A stretch of 64,000 nucleotides of DNA from positions 4,734,029 through 4,798,028 of the forward strand of contig NZ_CP007440.1 of assembly GCF_001579845.1 (NCBI RefSeq). The letters run 5' to 3'. The position numbers and the translations under genes are program-made. The notes beneath the pieces are model-generated. The model was not told the origin of the DNA, did no database searches, and saw nothing but the letters and a program-made list of their open reading frames with translations. Positions within the stretch are counted from its first letter, which is position 1. Each line of letters starts with the position of its first letter. Below, one piece after another: positions 1 to 7,668 of this stretch. This DNA comes from Rhodoplanes sp. Z2-YC6860 (GTDB taxonomy: Bacteria > Pseudomonadota > Alphaproteobacteria > Rhizobiales > Xanthobacteraceae).

Positions 1-20
1 GATCGGATTCGACGTTGAGG

Positions 21-464
21 CTATTTTGAGCCGACCTGCGTTGTGCCCGACGGACCATATCCCATCACTTGGATGACAACCTCGCCGTCTTTCGCCCATG
101 CAAAATGCGGCTGTTTGGGTGGCTCCGTCCACGAGCCACCCGGGGGCAGCGCTTTCATGGCGGCCTCGTTGAACTCAGGTCCGTACCCAAAATAGAGCGT
201 CCCAGATAGTACCGTTCCGACGCGTTCATCAGGATGAAAATGCGGTGTAACACGGGAGCCTGCCGGAAACCGGATGCGATAAACATACAATCCGGCCTTC
301 TTGTCGTCTCCGGCGATATTCGTTCGTTCAACCCCCGTGGACAGTTTTTCCCACTTCAACTCCTGTGGCGAAATACGAGTCTCGGTCAAAGGGTCTGCAT
401 GCACGATACAAGTGAGCGTCGAAAAAGCGAAAGCGCAGAAAACTTTCGTATAACCGGATCTCAT
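21..464 (-). CDS. Exported cupin-domain protein
   Basis: A 147-residue protein. The N-terminus has a signal peptide (hydrophobic stretch at about 8-22, cut after HA-D at about 24). The rest is one small cupin barrel, with the metal-site histidines visible in the HFHPDE stretch and a second histidine in PHFAWA. Such proteins bind a metal or small ligand in the periplasm; the substrate cannot be read from the sequence. The ATG is preceded by a purine-rich AAGGGAAAAGGA site. It stands alone, transcribed toward the left window edge. Bases 465-616 upstream show no gene. Confidence 0.75.
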   Translation of the reverse strand: MRSGYTKVFCAFAFSTLTCIVHADPLTETRISPQELKWEKLSTGVERTNIAGDDKKAGLYVYRIRFPAGSRVTPHFHPDERVGTVLSGTLYFGYGPEFNEAAMKALPPGGSWTEPPKQPHFAWAKDGEVVIQVMGYGPSGTTQVGSK

Positions 465-616
465 AATCCTTTTCCCTTTCTGTTTGCCCGCGACACAAGG
501 TTCCGCGAATGTCCGCTTCGGGTCATTTTCGACCGATTATGCCGGGTGTGTCAGCCTGTTGATGTCCGGCTTGCCCCAAAAGCGACCTTGAACGCAAAGG
601 GCGACGGGTCCGCATC

Positions 617-702
617 CTAGCACACAGCCAAATGCGGATTGATGCAAGTTTGACGAACGCCAGATAGTTGGCTGCGAGTTTGTCGTATCGGGTTGCGCCA
701 CA
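617..702 (-). pseudogene. 3' remnant of an IS5-family transposase
   Basis: Read leftward, this stretch encodes ATRYDKLAANYLAFVKLA, then SIRIWLCA and a TAG stop. That is the typical C-terminus of IS5-family (IS427-like) transposases. No DDE core or start lies upstream, because the SDR gene begins within 40 bp. It is an insertion-sequence fossil of fewer than 30 codons. The family call rests on remembered similarity of the ATRYDKLA..YLAF..LASIR signature. Confidence 0.6.
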
Positions 703-738
703 CCAACGTTAGAGTGCTTTCACGGGGCGCTTCCGGGC

Positions 739-1482
739 TCACGCGGATTGAGCCAGCGCTACTGCGTCGGCACCGGCCGGGAAGCGCAGTTGCCCGGACC
801 TGTCGTTTGCGGCGCTCCACACCGCCTCCGCCACGTCGGACTCCGTCGTCACCATAGCCGGCTGTGAGAAGGCGGTTAGCACAGCTTGGGCGAAGGGCGT
901 GTACGCCTCGGGAATCGTGCCTTCCATGCGCGTTCCGGTGTTTTGCGTAAAGCGCGTGCTCGGGCCGTAACCCGGCTCAACCAGCTTGACGCACACGTTG
1001 AAAGCTTGAAGCTCGAGGGCCAGCGATCTTGTGAATCCCTCGATGGCCATTTTGCTGGCGGTGTAAACAGCCACCAGCGGCATCGGCGCCAGCGTCGCAC
1101 TTGAGGTCACGTTCACCACCACGCCCGACTCGCGCGCGCGGAATTGAGGCAGCACCGCCTGCGTCATCGCCATCACACCGAACGTGTTGGTTTCGAACAC
1201 ATCGCGCACCACGGCCATGGGAGTGGCTTCGAAGGCACCGAACAGGCCGATGCCCGCGTTGTTGACGAGCACGTCGATGGGCCCGCTCTGGTCAAGCACC
1301 GCTGCGATGCTTTCAGGCCTGGTCACGTCAAGCGGCAGCACGCGGAGGCGCTCCGATTGAGGCAAGATGCCTTCACGCGGCGTCCGCATGGTGGCGACGA
1401 CGTTCCAGCCCTGTGCATGGAAATGGCGTGCGGTCTCCAGGCCATAGCCCGACGAGCAGCCAGTGATCAATGCGGTCTTCAT
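739..1482 (-). CDS. Short-chain dehydrogenase/reductase (SDR)
   Basis: A 247-residue classical SDR. The cofactor motif GCSSGYG is at residues 8-14, NNAG at 74-77, the catalytic Ser in NVTSS near 127 and YTASK (Tyr140, Lys144) at the active site. It should be a cytosolic NAD(P)H-dependent oxidoreductase; the substrate is unknown. The ATG at 1482 was chosen over upstream in-frame codons because MKTALITG is the expected SDR N-terminus and a GAAGGGA ribosome site precedes it. It diverges from an AraC-type regulator that probably controls it. Confidence 0.88.
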   Translation of the reverse strand: MKTALITGCSSGYGLETARHFHAQGWNVVATMRTPREGILPQSERLRVLPLDVTRPESIAAVLDQSGPIDVLVNNAGIGLFGAFEATPMAVVRDVFETNTFGVMAMTQAVLPQFRARESGVVVNVTSSATLAPMPLVAVYTASKMAIEGFTRSLALELQAFNVCVKLVEPGYGPSTRFTQNTGTRMEGTIPEAYTPFAQAVLTAFSQPAMVTTESDVAEAVWSAANDRSGQLRFPAGADAVALAQSA

Positions 1483-1525
1483 GTTGGTTTCCCTTCGGTT
1501 GGTGGTGAAGGGATAGCCTTCGGAG

Positions 1526-1575
1526 GCCGGACTATCTACAATCAAAAGTCCATATTTCCTTTGCAATAGTCCGGC
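1526..1575. promoter_or_regulatory. Candidate AraC operator between SDR and araC-type gene
   Basis: A perfect 10-bp inverted repeat, GCCGGACTAT (1526-1535) and ATAGTCCGGC (1566-1575), fills the intergenic region and ends one base before the regulator's ATG. AGTCC also occurs as a direct repeat at 1547 and 1568, exactly 21 bp apart, the spacing typical of AraC half-sites. The binding role is inferred. Confidence 0.5.
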
Positions 1576-1576
1576 A

Positions 1577-2479
1577 ATGATCGATCCGCTCTCGGAAATC
1601 ATCACCCTGCTTCGGCCGCGTGCCGTGTTCACGAAGGGCATCAGTGGCGCAGGACGCTGGGGGGTGCGTTACACCGACTTCGGCCAGCCAAGCTTCTGCA
1701 CCGTGATCGAGGGCCGGTGCCGTCTCGCCGTCGACGGCCACGATGCGATCACGCTTGAGGCAGGCGACTTTGTGCTCCTGCCGGCGACGCCTGGCTTTAC
1801 GATGTCGGGCTTCGATCCGGTGACGCCCGAGCGCATCGACCCGAAGCGATTGCCTTCGCCGGCCGGCGACGTTCGCCACGGCAGGCGCGGCGGACGTCCC
1901 GATGTTCGGCTGCTCGGCGGCTACTTCGTCTTCGATTCGGCAGACGCGGGGTTGCTGGTATCGCTGTTGCCGGCACTGGTGCATGTGCGCGGCGTCGAGC
2001 GCCTTTCCATGCTGGTACGGTTCGTCGTTGAGGAATCGAGCGAACGGCGATCGGGCCGCGATCTCGTACTCTCCCGCCTGGTCGAGGTGCTGCTCGTCGA
2101 AGCGCTGCGGTCGACACAGGGCCAGCGGGCGTCGCCTGGGTTGCTGCGCGGGTTGAGCGATGGGCGACTCGCGGCGGCGATACGGCAGATGCACGGCAAT
2201 CCCGGGCGGTCATGGACCGTGGCCAAACTCGCGAAGGAAGCTGCGCTGTCTCGTTCTGCGTTCTTCGATCGCTTTGCACGCGCCGTGGGCCTTCCGCCGA
2301 TGGAGTATCTCCTCGCCTGGCGCATGGCCATCGCGAAGGACTTGCTCCGCCGCGAAGAACTCGGACTCGCGGCAGTCGCCGAGCGCGTGGGTTACAGCTC
2401 GGCCAGCACCTTCAGCACCGCTTTCAGCCGCCACGTCGGCCAGCCGCCAGGTCGCTACGCACGAGCAGATTTATCTTGA
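1577..2479 (+). CDS. AraC-family transcriptional regulator with N-terminal cupin domain
   Basis: A 300-residue regulator. Residues about 15-180 form a cupin-type sensor domain (GRCRLAVDGHD, EAGDFVLLP). Residues about 200-298 carry the double helix-turn-helix, with the second-helix signature VAERVGYSSASTFSTAFSRH. It is transcribed away from the SDR gene across a 94-bp gap that contains a dyad and 21-bp-spaced repeats. Local autorepression and control of the SDR gene are likely by analogy with similar divergent pairs. The effector is unknown. Confidence 0.9.
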   Translation: MIDPLSEIITLLRPRAVFTKGISGAGRWGVRYTDFGQPSFCTVIEGRCRLAVDGHDAITLEAGDFVLLPATPGFTMSGFDPVTPERIDPKRLPSPAGDVRHGRRGGRPDVRLLGGYFVFDSADAGLLVSLLPALVHVRGVERLSMLVRFVVEESSERRSGRDLVLSRLVEVLLVEALRSTQGQRASPGLLRGLSDGRLAAAIRQMHGNPGRSWTVAKLAKEAALSRSAFFDRFARAVGLPPMEYLLAWRMAIAKDLLRREELGLAAVAERVGYSSASTFSTAFSRHVGQPPGRYARADLS

Positions 2480-2503
2480 GAGGCAGGTCACAGCGTAAAG
2501 CAA

Positions 2504-2875
2504 CTACGTTTCGTTTTTCGATGCTGCCTTGCGAGCGATGTCTTCCATTTTGCTTGCGGCAAAATTGACGCCGCCAAAACCGATCGCGATGGCCACCACC
2601 CAGGAAACGGGGCGGTATGAATCATCGATCCAGACTGTCCCCGGCATCCACCACAGCGCCGATTCAAGCGCTTTGAAAACCATGAACCCCAGCCCCCACA
2701 GCGCGAACCCGAGGTAAACCTTGCCAGGCACGCGCTTGTACCAAACCAGCGCATCGAGCTCCGTCAGAGAGAACCGGAAGGCTGCGGGCCGATAGAGAAA
2801 TATGCAAAGGTAGCTCGCAGCGCATGCCGCCGCGATGACCGAAAGCACTGCAAAAAATACATCGATCCCTTGCAT
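2504..2875 (-). CDS. Small membrane protein of unknown function
   Basis: A 123-residue protein with about three hydrophobic segments (near residues 5-24, 50-68 and 85-105) and a short basic C-terminal tail (ARKAASKNET). I recognise no domain. The ATG at 2875 begins directly at the first membrane helix; longer in-frame readings would overlap the divergent methyltransferase and look non-coding. It converges on the AraC-type gene, with 24 bp between the stops. Confidence 0.6.
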   Translation of the reverse strand: MQGIDVFFAVLSVIAAACAASYLCIFLYRPAAFRFSLTELDALVWYKRVPGKVYLGFALWGLGFMVFKALESALWWMPGTVWIDDSYRPVSWVVAIAIGFGGVNFAASKMEDIARKAASKNET

Positions 2876-3005
2876 CCTCGTTGGTCGCCTCGGAACGGCT
2901 GAGGGTTCAACCCCTCCTTTCAAGGCCTGCCGCGGCGGGATCAAGCGGCTGCCAGATGAGCCCGCAGCGCGTATCATGAGCCGGCTCGCAATCGGGAGGC
3001 CCGTG

Positions 3006-3818
3006 ATGCCGGCAAGCGACACGCAATTCGCAGGATCAATCCCGGAGATGTACGACCGGCTGATGGTCCCGCTGATTTTCGAGCCCTACGCACACGATAT
3101 TGCCCAGCGCGTGCAGGCGCTCAAACCGCAGAACATTCTTGAAATCGCAGCCGGCACCGGCGTGGTGACGCGGGCCATGGCGGCGAGCCTTCCTGCCGCA
3201 ACCCGCATCGTCGTCACCGACCTGAACCTGCCGATGCTCGACTACAACAAGGCGAAGCTCACCGGAGACGCGCGGCTGAGCTGGCGGCCGGCCGACGCGC
3301 AGGATCTGCCATTCGAAGCCGACTCATTCGATGTCGTGGTCTGCCAGTTCGGCGCGATGTTCTTCCCCGACAAGGTGCGGGCCTTCGGCGAAGCCCGCCG
3401 TGTTCTCAAGCCGGGCGGCCGGTACGTTTTCAACGTGTGGGACAAGATTTCGGAAAATGATTTTGCCGATGAGATCATAAAGGCGCTCGCCTTGTATTTT
3501 CCCGCCGATCCCCCGCGCTTCATGGCCCGCACGCCGCACGGCTATCACGAGCCGCAACCCATCCGCGACGCGCTTGCGGCAGCCGGCTTCACCGAAGTCA
3601 CGATCGACGCTGTCGATGCAGTCAGCCCGGCCGCCTCGCCGCTCGATGCCGCGATCGCCTATTGCCAGGGCACGCCGTGGCGGAACGAGATCGAGGCGCG
3701 CGACGCGTCGCGGCTGGAGGACGCGACCAACCACGCGGCTGCCGCTTTGGAGCGGCGCTTCGGCCGCGGCCCGATCAAAGGGCGCATCCGCGCGCTCGTG
3801 ATCACGGCGACGGCGTAA
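3006..3818 (+). CDS. Class I SAM-dependent methyltransferase
   Basis: A 270-residue protein. The SAM motif I ILEIAAGTG is at residues 44-52, an acidic VTDLN follows at the end of strand 2, and FEADSFDVVVCQFG and RVLKPGGRYVFNVWD match motifs post-I to III of methyltransferase domains 11/25. The start at 3006 was chosen because GGGAGG lies 7 bp upstream and MPASDTQFAG matches the usual N-terminus; the reading frame stays open further upstream. The substrate is unknown; related proteins are annotated generically or as UbiE-like. Confidence 0.85.
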   Translation: MPASDTQFAGSIPEMYDRLMVPLIFEPYAHDIAQRVQALKPQNILEIAAGTGVVTRAMAASLPAATRIVVTDLNLPMLDYNKAKLTGDARLSWRPADAQDLPFEADSFDVVVCQFGAMFFPDKVRAFGEARRVLKPGGRYVFNVWDKISENDFADEIIKALALYFPADPPRFMARTPHGYHEPQPIRDALAAAGFTEVTIDAVDAVSPAASPLDAAIAYCQGTPWRNEIEARDASRLEDATNHAAAALERRFGRGPIKGRIRALVITATA

Positions 3819-3893
3819 GCTTGGCGGTTGGCTCCGCCACGTCAACGTCGGGTCGGGCGACTGATCAGCCATTGCCATCTTTGCGCGTGTCAT

Positions 3894-3921
3894 GCGAAAA
3901 TTTTCGCGCAAAAATCGCGAA
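3894..3921. promoter_or_regulatory. Overlapping palindromes upstream of the exported-protein gene
   Basis: A perfect 14-bp palindrome (GCGAAAATTTTCGC, 3894-3907) overlaps a second dyad (TTCGCG / CGCGAA, with arms ending near 3921). Both lie 30-55 bp upstream of the start at 3950. This is a possible operator; no known regulator is implied. Confidence 0.3.
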
Positions 3922-3949
3922 TATCGGCTGGGGACTTGGTGAGGGATAG

Positions 3950-4687
3950 ATGCGCGGTGCCATTGTCTTTTTTCTGACGTTGTTTTTCTCGTCTGCGGCG
4001 CTCGGACAACAAGCCGCCCCACCCTCCCGCGCTGCCAGCAAAAGCGTTTGCCTCATTCCCGTTGTCGGTCACAAGTTCGACGTCAAGAAAATCGGTGTGA
4101 TGGTCTTCGGCAATGGCCTCGAGGAGATCGCAGTCGATTCATGGGGTATCGACGAACTCATCGTTCGCAAGGTGGGTACGGTGCTGGGCAACCGGTTTAC
4201 GGTGCGGCGTATCAATTTTCCGAAGGCCACGCTCGCTGCACTGGAAAGTCCTGGCGGCGGGCTGTTCCGCAACACCACCGCGGAATGGGATCAAGCGGTC
4301 GCGGCAGCGGCGCGCGCATCCGGCAAGTGCGATTTGACCATCTCGGTGTACCGAACCGGCGCGGCGTTTTCCAACACCAACCAGACGCTGTTCGGTCTGG
4401 GCATCGTTTCGTACGGCGCCGAACTGATGGGCAGCTACTATCTTTTCGCCCACTTCGCCATCAGGATTTATGACGGCAACACCTTCGCGGTTCTGAAAAC
4501 CGAAGTCGCGCGCACGGAGACGACTCTGGCATCAGTGCTCACCGGCGTCGGCGGTTTGACCCGCCGCGTCGACAAGACATGGTGGCCGGAGACACCACAG
4601 GCCGCCGTGCAAAGCGCCCAGATCAGGGATGGAATCCGGACGCTCGTGAACCAGAGTCTGGAAAAAACCCTGCCCGGCATGCTTTGA
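3950..4687 (+). CDS. Exported protein of unknown function
   Basis: A 245-residue protein with a clear signal peptide (hydrophobic FFLTLFFSSAALG, predicted cut after GQ at about 21). The mature part has two cysteines (VCLIP, KCDLT) and a VGHKFDVKKIGVMVFGN segment, and looks like a soluble alpha/beta periplasmic protein. I do not recognise the family. Its 3' end is 13 bp from the left end of IS630 copy A, so any downstream partner was separated by that insertion. Confidence 0.7.
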   Translation: MRGAIVFFLTLFFSSAALGQQAAPPSRAASKSVCLIPVVGHKFDVKKIGVMVFGNGLEEIAVDSWGIDELIVRKVGTVLGNRFTVRRINFPKATLAALESPGGGLFRNTTAEWDQAVAAAARASGKCDLTISVYRTGAAFSNTNQTLFGLGIVSYGAELMGSYYLFAHFAIRIYDGNTFAVLKTEVARTETTLASVLTGVGGLTRRVDKTWWPETPQAAVQSAQIRDGIRTLVNQSLEKTLPGML

Positions 4688-4793
4688 GCACAACGCGACC
4701 TAGAGCGGTTCACTTCTTTTCTGAATCGCTGGGGATTCCGCTGGGCTTCGAATTGTGATTCAAGCTGCTGGCTGGGTTGGAGGCCAGCAGCTC

Positions 4794-5153
4794 ATGACCC
4801 GACCTCTGTCCAATGATCTGCGTGAGCGTGTCGTTGCGGCGGTGCGGAACGGTGAGAGCTGCCGGACGGTGGCTTCGCGGTTCGGCGTGGCGGTGTCGTC
4901 GGTGGTGAAGTGGTCTCAGCGCTATCGGACGACTGGCTCAGTGTCGCCGAGCAAGATGGGTGGATATCGCAAGCCGGTGCTCGATCCGCATCGGGCCTTC
5001 ATCCTGGAGCGCATCAGACAGACCCCGCATCTGACCCTGCATGGGCTGAAGGACGAACTTGCCGCGCGTGGGGTAAAGGTCTCGCACAATGCCGTGTGGC
5101 TGTTCCTGCGGCGCGAAGACCTGCGGTTCAAAAAAAACACTGTTCGCGCTTGA
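4794..5153 (+). CDS. IS630 transposase, orfA (DNA-binding part)
   Basis: A 119-residue frame with the N-terminal helix-turn-helix of IS630 transposases (LSNDLRERVVAAV, SCRTVASRFGVAVSSVVKW) followed by a second HTH (TLHGLKDELAARGVKVSH). The ATG at 4794 has GGAGG 10 bp upstream; a GTG at 4755 is also in frame. The frame ends just after a run of eight A. The catalytic domain continues in another frame, so the active enzyme would need frameshifting or slippage on that run. Confidence 0.85.
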   Translation: MTRPLSNDLRERVVAAVRNGESCRTVASRFGVAVSSVVKWSQRYRTTGSVSPSKMGGYRKPVLDPHRAFILERIRQTPHLTLHGLKDELAARGVKVSHNAVWLFLRREDLRFKKNTVRA

Positions 5154-5742
5154 ACAGGCCCGGGCCGACATCGCCCGCAGACGAAAGCGCTGGCGATCCT
5201 GGCAGGCCGGTCTCGATCCACGGCGTTTGGTCTTCATCGACGAAACCTGGATCAAGACCAGCATGGCCCCACTGCGCGGATGGGGACGCAAGGGCGATCG
5301 CCTGCGAGCTTACGCGCCGCATGGTCATTGGCGGACGCTGACCTTCCTCGGCGCGCTCCGCCACGACGGCCTCACAGCCCCTTGCGTGTTCGATGGCCCG
5401 ATCAACGGCGAGTGCTTCCGAGCCTATGTCCAGCAGCAACTCGTTCCCGCACTGAAGGCCGGCGATATTGTCGTCATGGACAACCTCGGAAGCCACAAGG
5501 CTGCCGTGCTGCGACAGATCATAAGAGCAGCCGGAGCCAGGCTCTGGTACCTGCCGCCCTACTCGCCGGACCTCAATCCGATCGAGCAGGCCTTCGCCAA
5601 GATCAAACATTGGATGCGCATGGCTCAAAGGCGCACCATCGACGATGTCTGGCGCCAAATCGGCAGCCTCGTCACAACCATAGGCCCCCGCGAATGCAGC
5701 AACTACTTCGCAAACGCCGGATACGCTTCCGTCAAATTGTGA
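5089..5742 (+). CDS. IS630 transposase, orfB (DDE catalytic part)
   Basis: This frame carries the DDE catalytic domain: FIDETW (first Asp), VMDNLGSHK (second Asp) and SPDLNPIEQAF (Glu). It is in the +1 frame relative to orfA and overlaps it around the A8 run near 5130-5137. Reading seven A instead of eight gives LRFKKTLFALEQ and one continuous transposase of about 315 residues. The GTG/ATG-type start near 5089 is probably not used; the meaningful coding starts at the A run. Confidence 0.85.
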   Translation: MPCGCSCGAKTCGSKKTLFALEQARADIARRRKRWRSWQAGLDPRRLVFIDETWIKTSMAPLRGWGRKGDRLRAYAPHGHWRTLTFLGALRHDGLTAPCVFDGPINGECFRAYVQQQLVPALKAGDIVVMDNLGSHKAAVLRQIIRAAGARLWYLPPYSPDLNPIEQAFAKIKHWMRMAQRRTIDDVWRQIGSLVTTIGPRECSNYFANAGYASVKL

Positions 5743-5748
5743 ACCGCT

Positions 5749-6789
5749 CTAGCCCAGCGTCGGGTCGAGCACGATCTTGCCGAGGGACTCGCCCGACTCC
5801 ACCAGCCGGTGCGCCTCGGCGGCTTGCGACAGCGGCAGCACGCGCTCGATCTGCGTTTTGATCTTGCCCGCCGCTGCGGCCGCGAGGCACTTCGGCACGT
5901 CGGGCGGATGATAGCCGGGCATGCCGCGGATGATGATGTTCTTGTGATAGAGGTGCGAGAAATCGATCGTCACGTTCGGGCCGCCATGGGCGCCCGCGGT
6001 CACCAGCCGGCCGCGCATGCCGAGCGCGAGGAACGCCTTGGGCAGCACCTTCGGATTGGCGATGTTGTCGTAGAGCACATCGACGCCCTTGCCGCCGGTG
6101 AGCTTCAGGACCTCGGCGGTGAGGTCCGTGGTGTTGTAGTTGACGGCGTGGTCGGCGCCGAGCTCGAGGCCGAGCTGCGTTTGATCCTCGGAGCCCGCGA
6201 CCGCGATCACCTTCGCACCGATCACGTGCTTGGCGATCTGGATTCCGATCGACCCGAGATTGCCGCCGGCGCCCATGATCAGCACCGTCTCGCCCGCTTT
6301 GAGGCCTGCGACATTGAACAGCAGGTTCCAGGCGGTCGGCACGTGGCGCGTCACGACCGCGGCATGGTGGAAATCGAGCCCGTCGGGCAATGCGATCACC
6401 GCGCAGGACGGCACCGTCACCAGCTCGGCAAAGCCTCCGGGCCGCTTGATCCCCATCATGCCGGTCGGGCCGCTATAGCCAACGTCCACCTCCGGGCAGA
6501 TGTCGAGCGGCATGATGCCGGCGGCAGCGACCCGCATACCTTTGCGCCATTGGATCACGCCCGGCCCGACCGCATCGACCACGCCCGCACAATCAACGCC
6601 GGGGATGAGCGGAAGCGCCGCGCCTCGATGGCCTTCTTTGCCGGCACGCAGGCTCACATCGAGCACGCGGTTGACCGTCGCGGCATGGACGCGGATGCGC
6701 ACCTCGCCAAGGCGAGGCTCGGGATCGGGCACGGTCTCGTATTTGAGGACGTCCGGCGGACCGTAGTTGCGAATGACGATCGCTTTCAT
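5749..6789 (-). CDS. Zinc-independent MDR alcohol dehydrogenase / quinone oxidoreductase
   Basis: A 346-residue medium-chain dehydrogenase/reductase. It has the GroES-like N-terminal domain (MKAIVIRNYGPPDVL, GVDCAGVV) and a Rossmann domain with VLIMGAGGNLGSIGIQIAKH. The structural zinc cysteine cluster is absent, as in quinone reductase-like members, so it probably reduces quinones or enones with NADPH. It is the last gene of the leftward queC operon, 9 bp after ydcF. Its TAG stop uses the TA at the border of IS630 copy A, and the insertion left the protein unchanged. Confidence 0.85.
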   Translation of the reverse strand: MKAIVIRNYGPPDVLKYETVPDPEPRLGEVRIRVHAATVNRVLDVSLRAGKEGHRGAALPLIPGVDCAGVVDAVGPGVIQWRKGMRVAAAGIMPLDICPEVDVGYSGPTGMMGIKRPGGFAELVTVPSCAVIALPDGLDFHHAAVVTRHVPTAWNLLFNVAGLKAGETVLIMGAGGNLGSIGIQIAKHVIGAKVIAVAGSEDQTQLGLELGADHAVNYNTTDLTAEVLKLTGGKGVDVLYDNIANPKVLPKAFLALGMRGRLVTAGAHGGPNVTIDFSHLYHKNIIIRGMPGYHPPDVPKCLAAAAAGKIKTQIERVLPLSQAAEAHRLVESGESLGKIVLDPTLG

Positions 6790-6798
6790 ACCGCTCCT

Positions 6799-7623
6799 TC
6801 AAGCCGGCCCGTTCGGTTTGGCATCGGGCAGCGGTCCCGGAAACAGCTCGGACGAGCGCCCGGTGATCCAGTAGACGAACAGCCCGACCAGTTCGTGGGA
6901 CACGGAGTCGAGTGTGCCGATGCCATTGAGCAGGTAGCGCGGCACGAACCAGATTTTGGCACCGGGCAGCGTGTGCCAATCGACTGGATACGCTTCAACC
7001 GGGAACCCGGCCTTTCGGAACGCGCCGACCGCGCGCGGCATGTGAACCGCCGACGTCACCAGAAGCCAGCGCTCGCCGGGCTTCGGATCGACCAGGCGCT
7101 TGCTCAAGACGGCGTTCTCGTCGGTGTTGCGTGACTTGTCTTCCACCGTGATGCGCGATGCCGGCACGCCGAGCTGCTCGAACAGCTTCACGGCGAAAAA
7201 CGATTCCGGCGGATCATTGTGAACCAGGCTTGGATTGCCGCCGGTGAAGACCAGCTTCGCCGCCGGATGGCGGCGCGCCAGCGCAGCGCCCTCGATCAGC
7301 CGTTCGACGTCGCCGCCGACCGAGATCATGCCGCGCGCCGCGCTCATGCGGTTGTCGATCGGGCCACCCAGCACGATGATGCCGGTGATCTCGGCACCGG
7401 CCTCGTTGCCGGGTGGAAAGCGGTTTTCCAGCAGAGCAATAAGCCCGCGGCCGATCGGCAAGATGCCGATCACGAGGATGATGAGCAGGCAGGCGACCAT
7501 GAGCCGGACGCCCGCGCGGCGAAACCGCGTCAACAACAACAGCATGCCGAGAATGCCGATGCCGAGAACGATGTTCGACGGGATGGTCAGAAAGGCCAGG
7601 ACCTTGGACAGCAAAAAGAACAT
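6799..7623 (-). CDS. YdcF-family (DUF218) membrane protein
   Basis: A 274-residue protein. Two N-terminal membrane helices (about 10-32 and 40-58) are followed by the DUF218 domain: IIVLGGPIDNR, KLVFTGGNPS, a DKSRNTDENA stretch and LLVTSAVHMPRA. This arrangement matches YdcF/SanA-type envelope proteins, some of which affect cell-wall precursor or vancomycin barrier functions. The exact role is unknown. It lies in the leftward operon between the RraA-like gene (45-bp gap) and the quinone reductase gene (9-bp gap). Confidence 0.82.
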   Translation of the reverse strand: MFFLLSKVLAFLTIPSNIVLGIGILGMLLLLTRFRRAGVRLMVACLLIILVIGILPIGRGLIALLENRFPPGNEAGAEITGIIVLGGPIDNRMSAARGMISVGGDVERLIEGAALARRHPAAKLVFTGGNPSLVHNDPPESFFAVKLFEQLGVPASRITVEDKSRNTDENAVLSKRLVDPKPGERWLLVTSAVHMPRAVGAFRKAGFPVEAYPVDWHTLPGAKIWFVPRYLLNGIGTLDSVSHELVGLFVYWITGRSSELFPGPLPDAKPNGPA

Positions 7624-7668
7624 CAGGTTTCCTTGCCGATTTCCTGTCGCTGGCGGGATGAACGTCCG

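Larger units (their letters stand above)
4701..5751 (+). mobile_element. IS630-family insertion sequence, copy A
   Basis: A complete 1,051-bp element counting the flanking TA on both sides. The ends are 13-bp inverted repeats (TAGAGCGGTTCAC, and its complement at the right end), with TA at each border as expected for IS630 target duplication. It contains the two overlapping transposase frames described separately. A near-identical copy lies inverted at 38375-39425. I see two base differences between them: 5233 T versus C and 5271 A versus G. Confidence 0.93.

Noticed and set aside
2835-3005. N-terminal extension of the methyltransferase
   Set aside because: It would overlap the divergent membrane protein gene; GGGAGG supports the start at 3006.
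5809-7134. 441-codon plus-strand frame
   Set aside because: Antisense to the quinone reductase and ydcF genes and low-complexity; not a protein.
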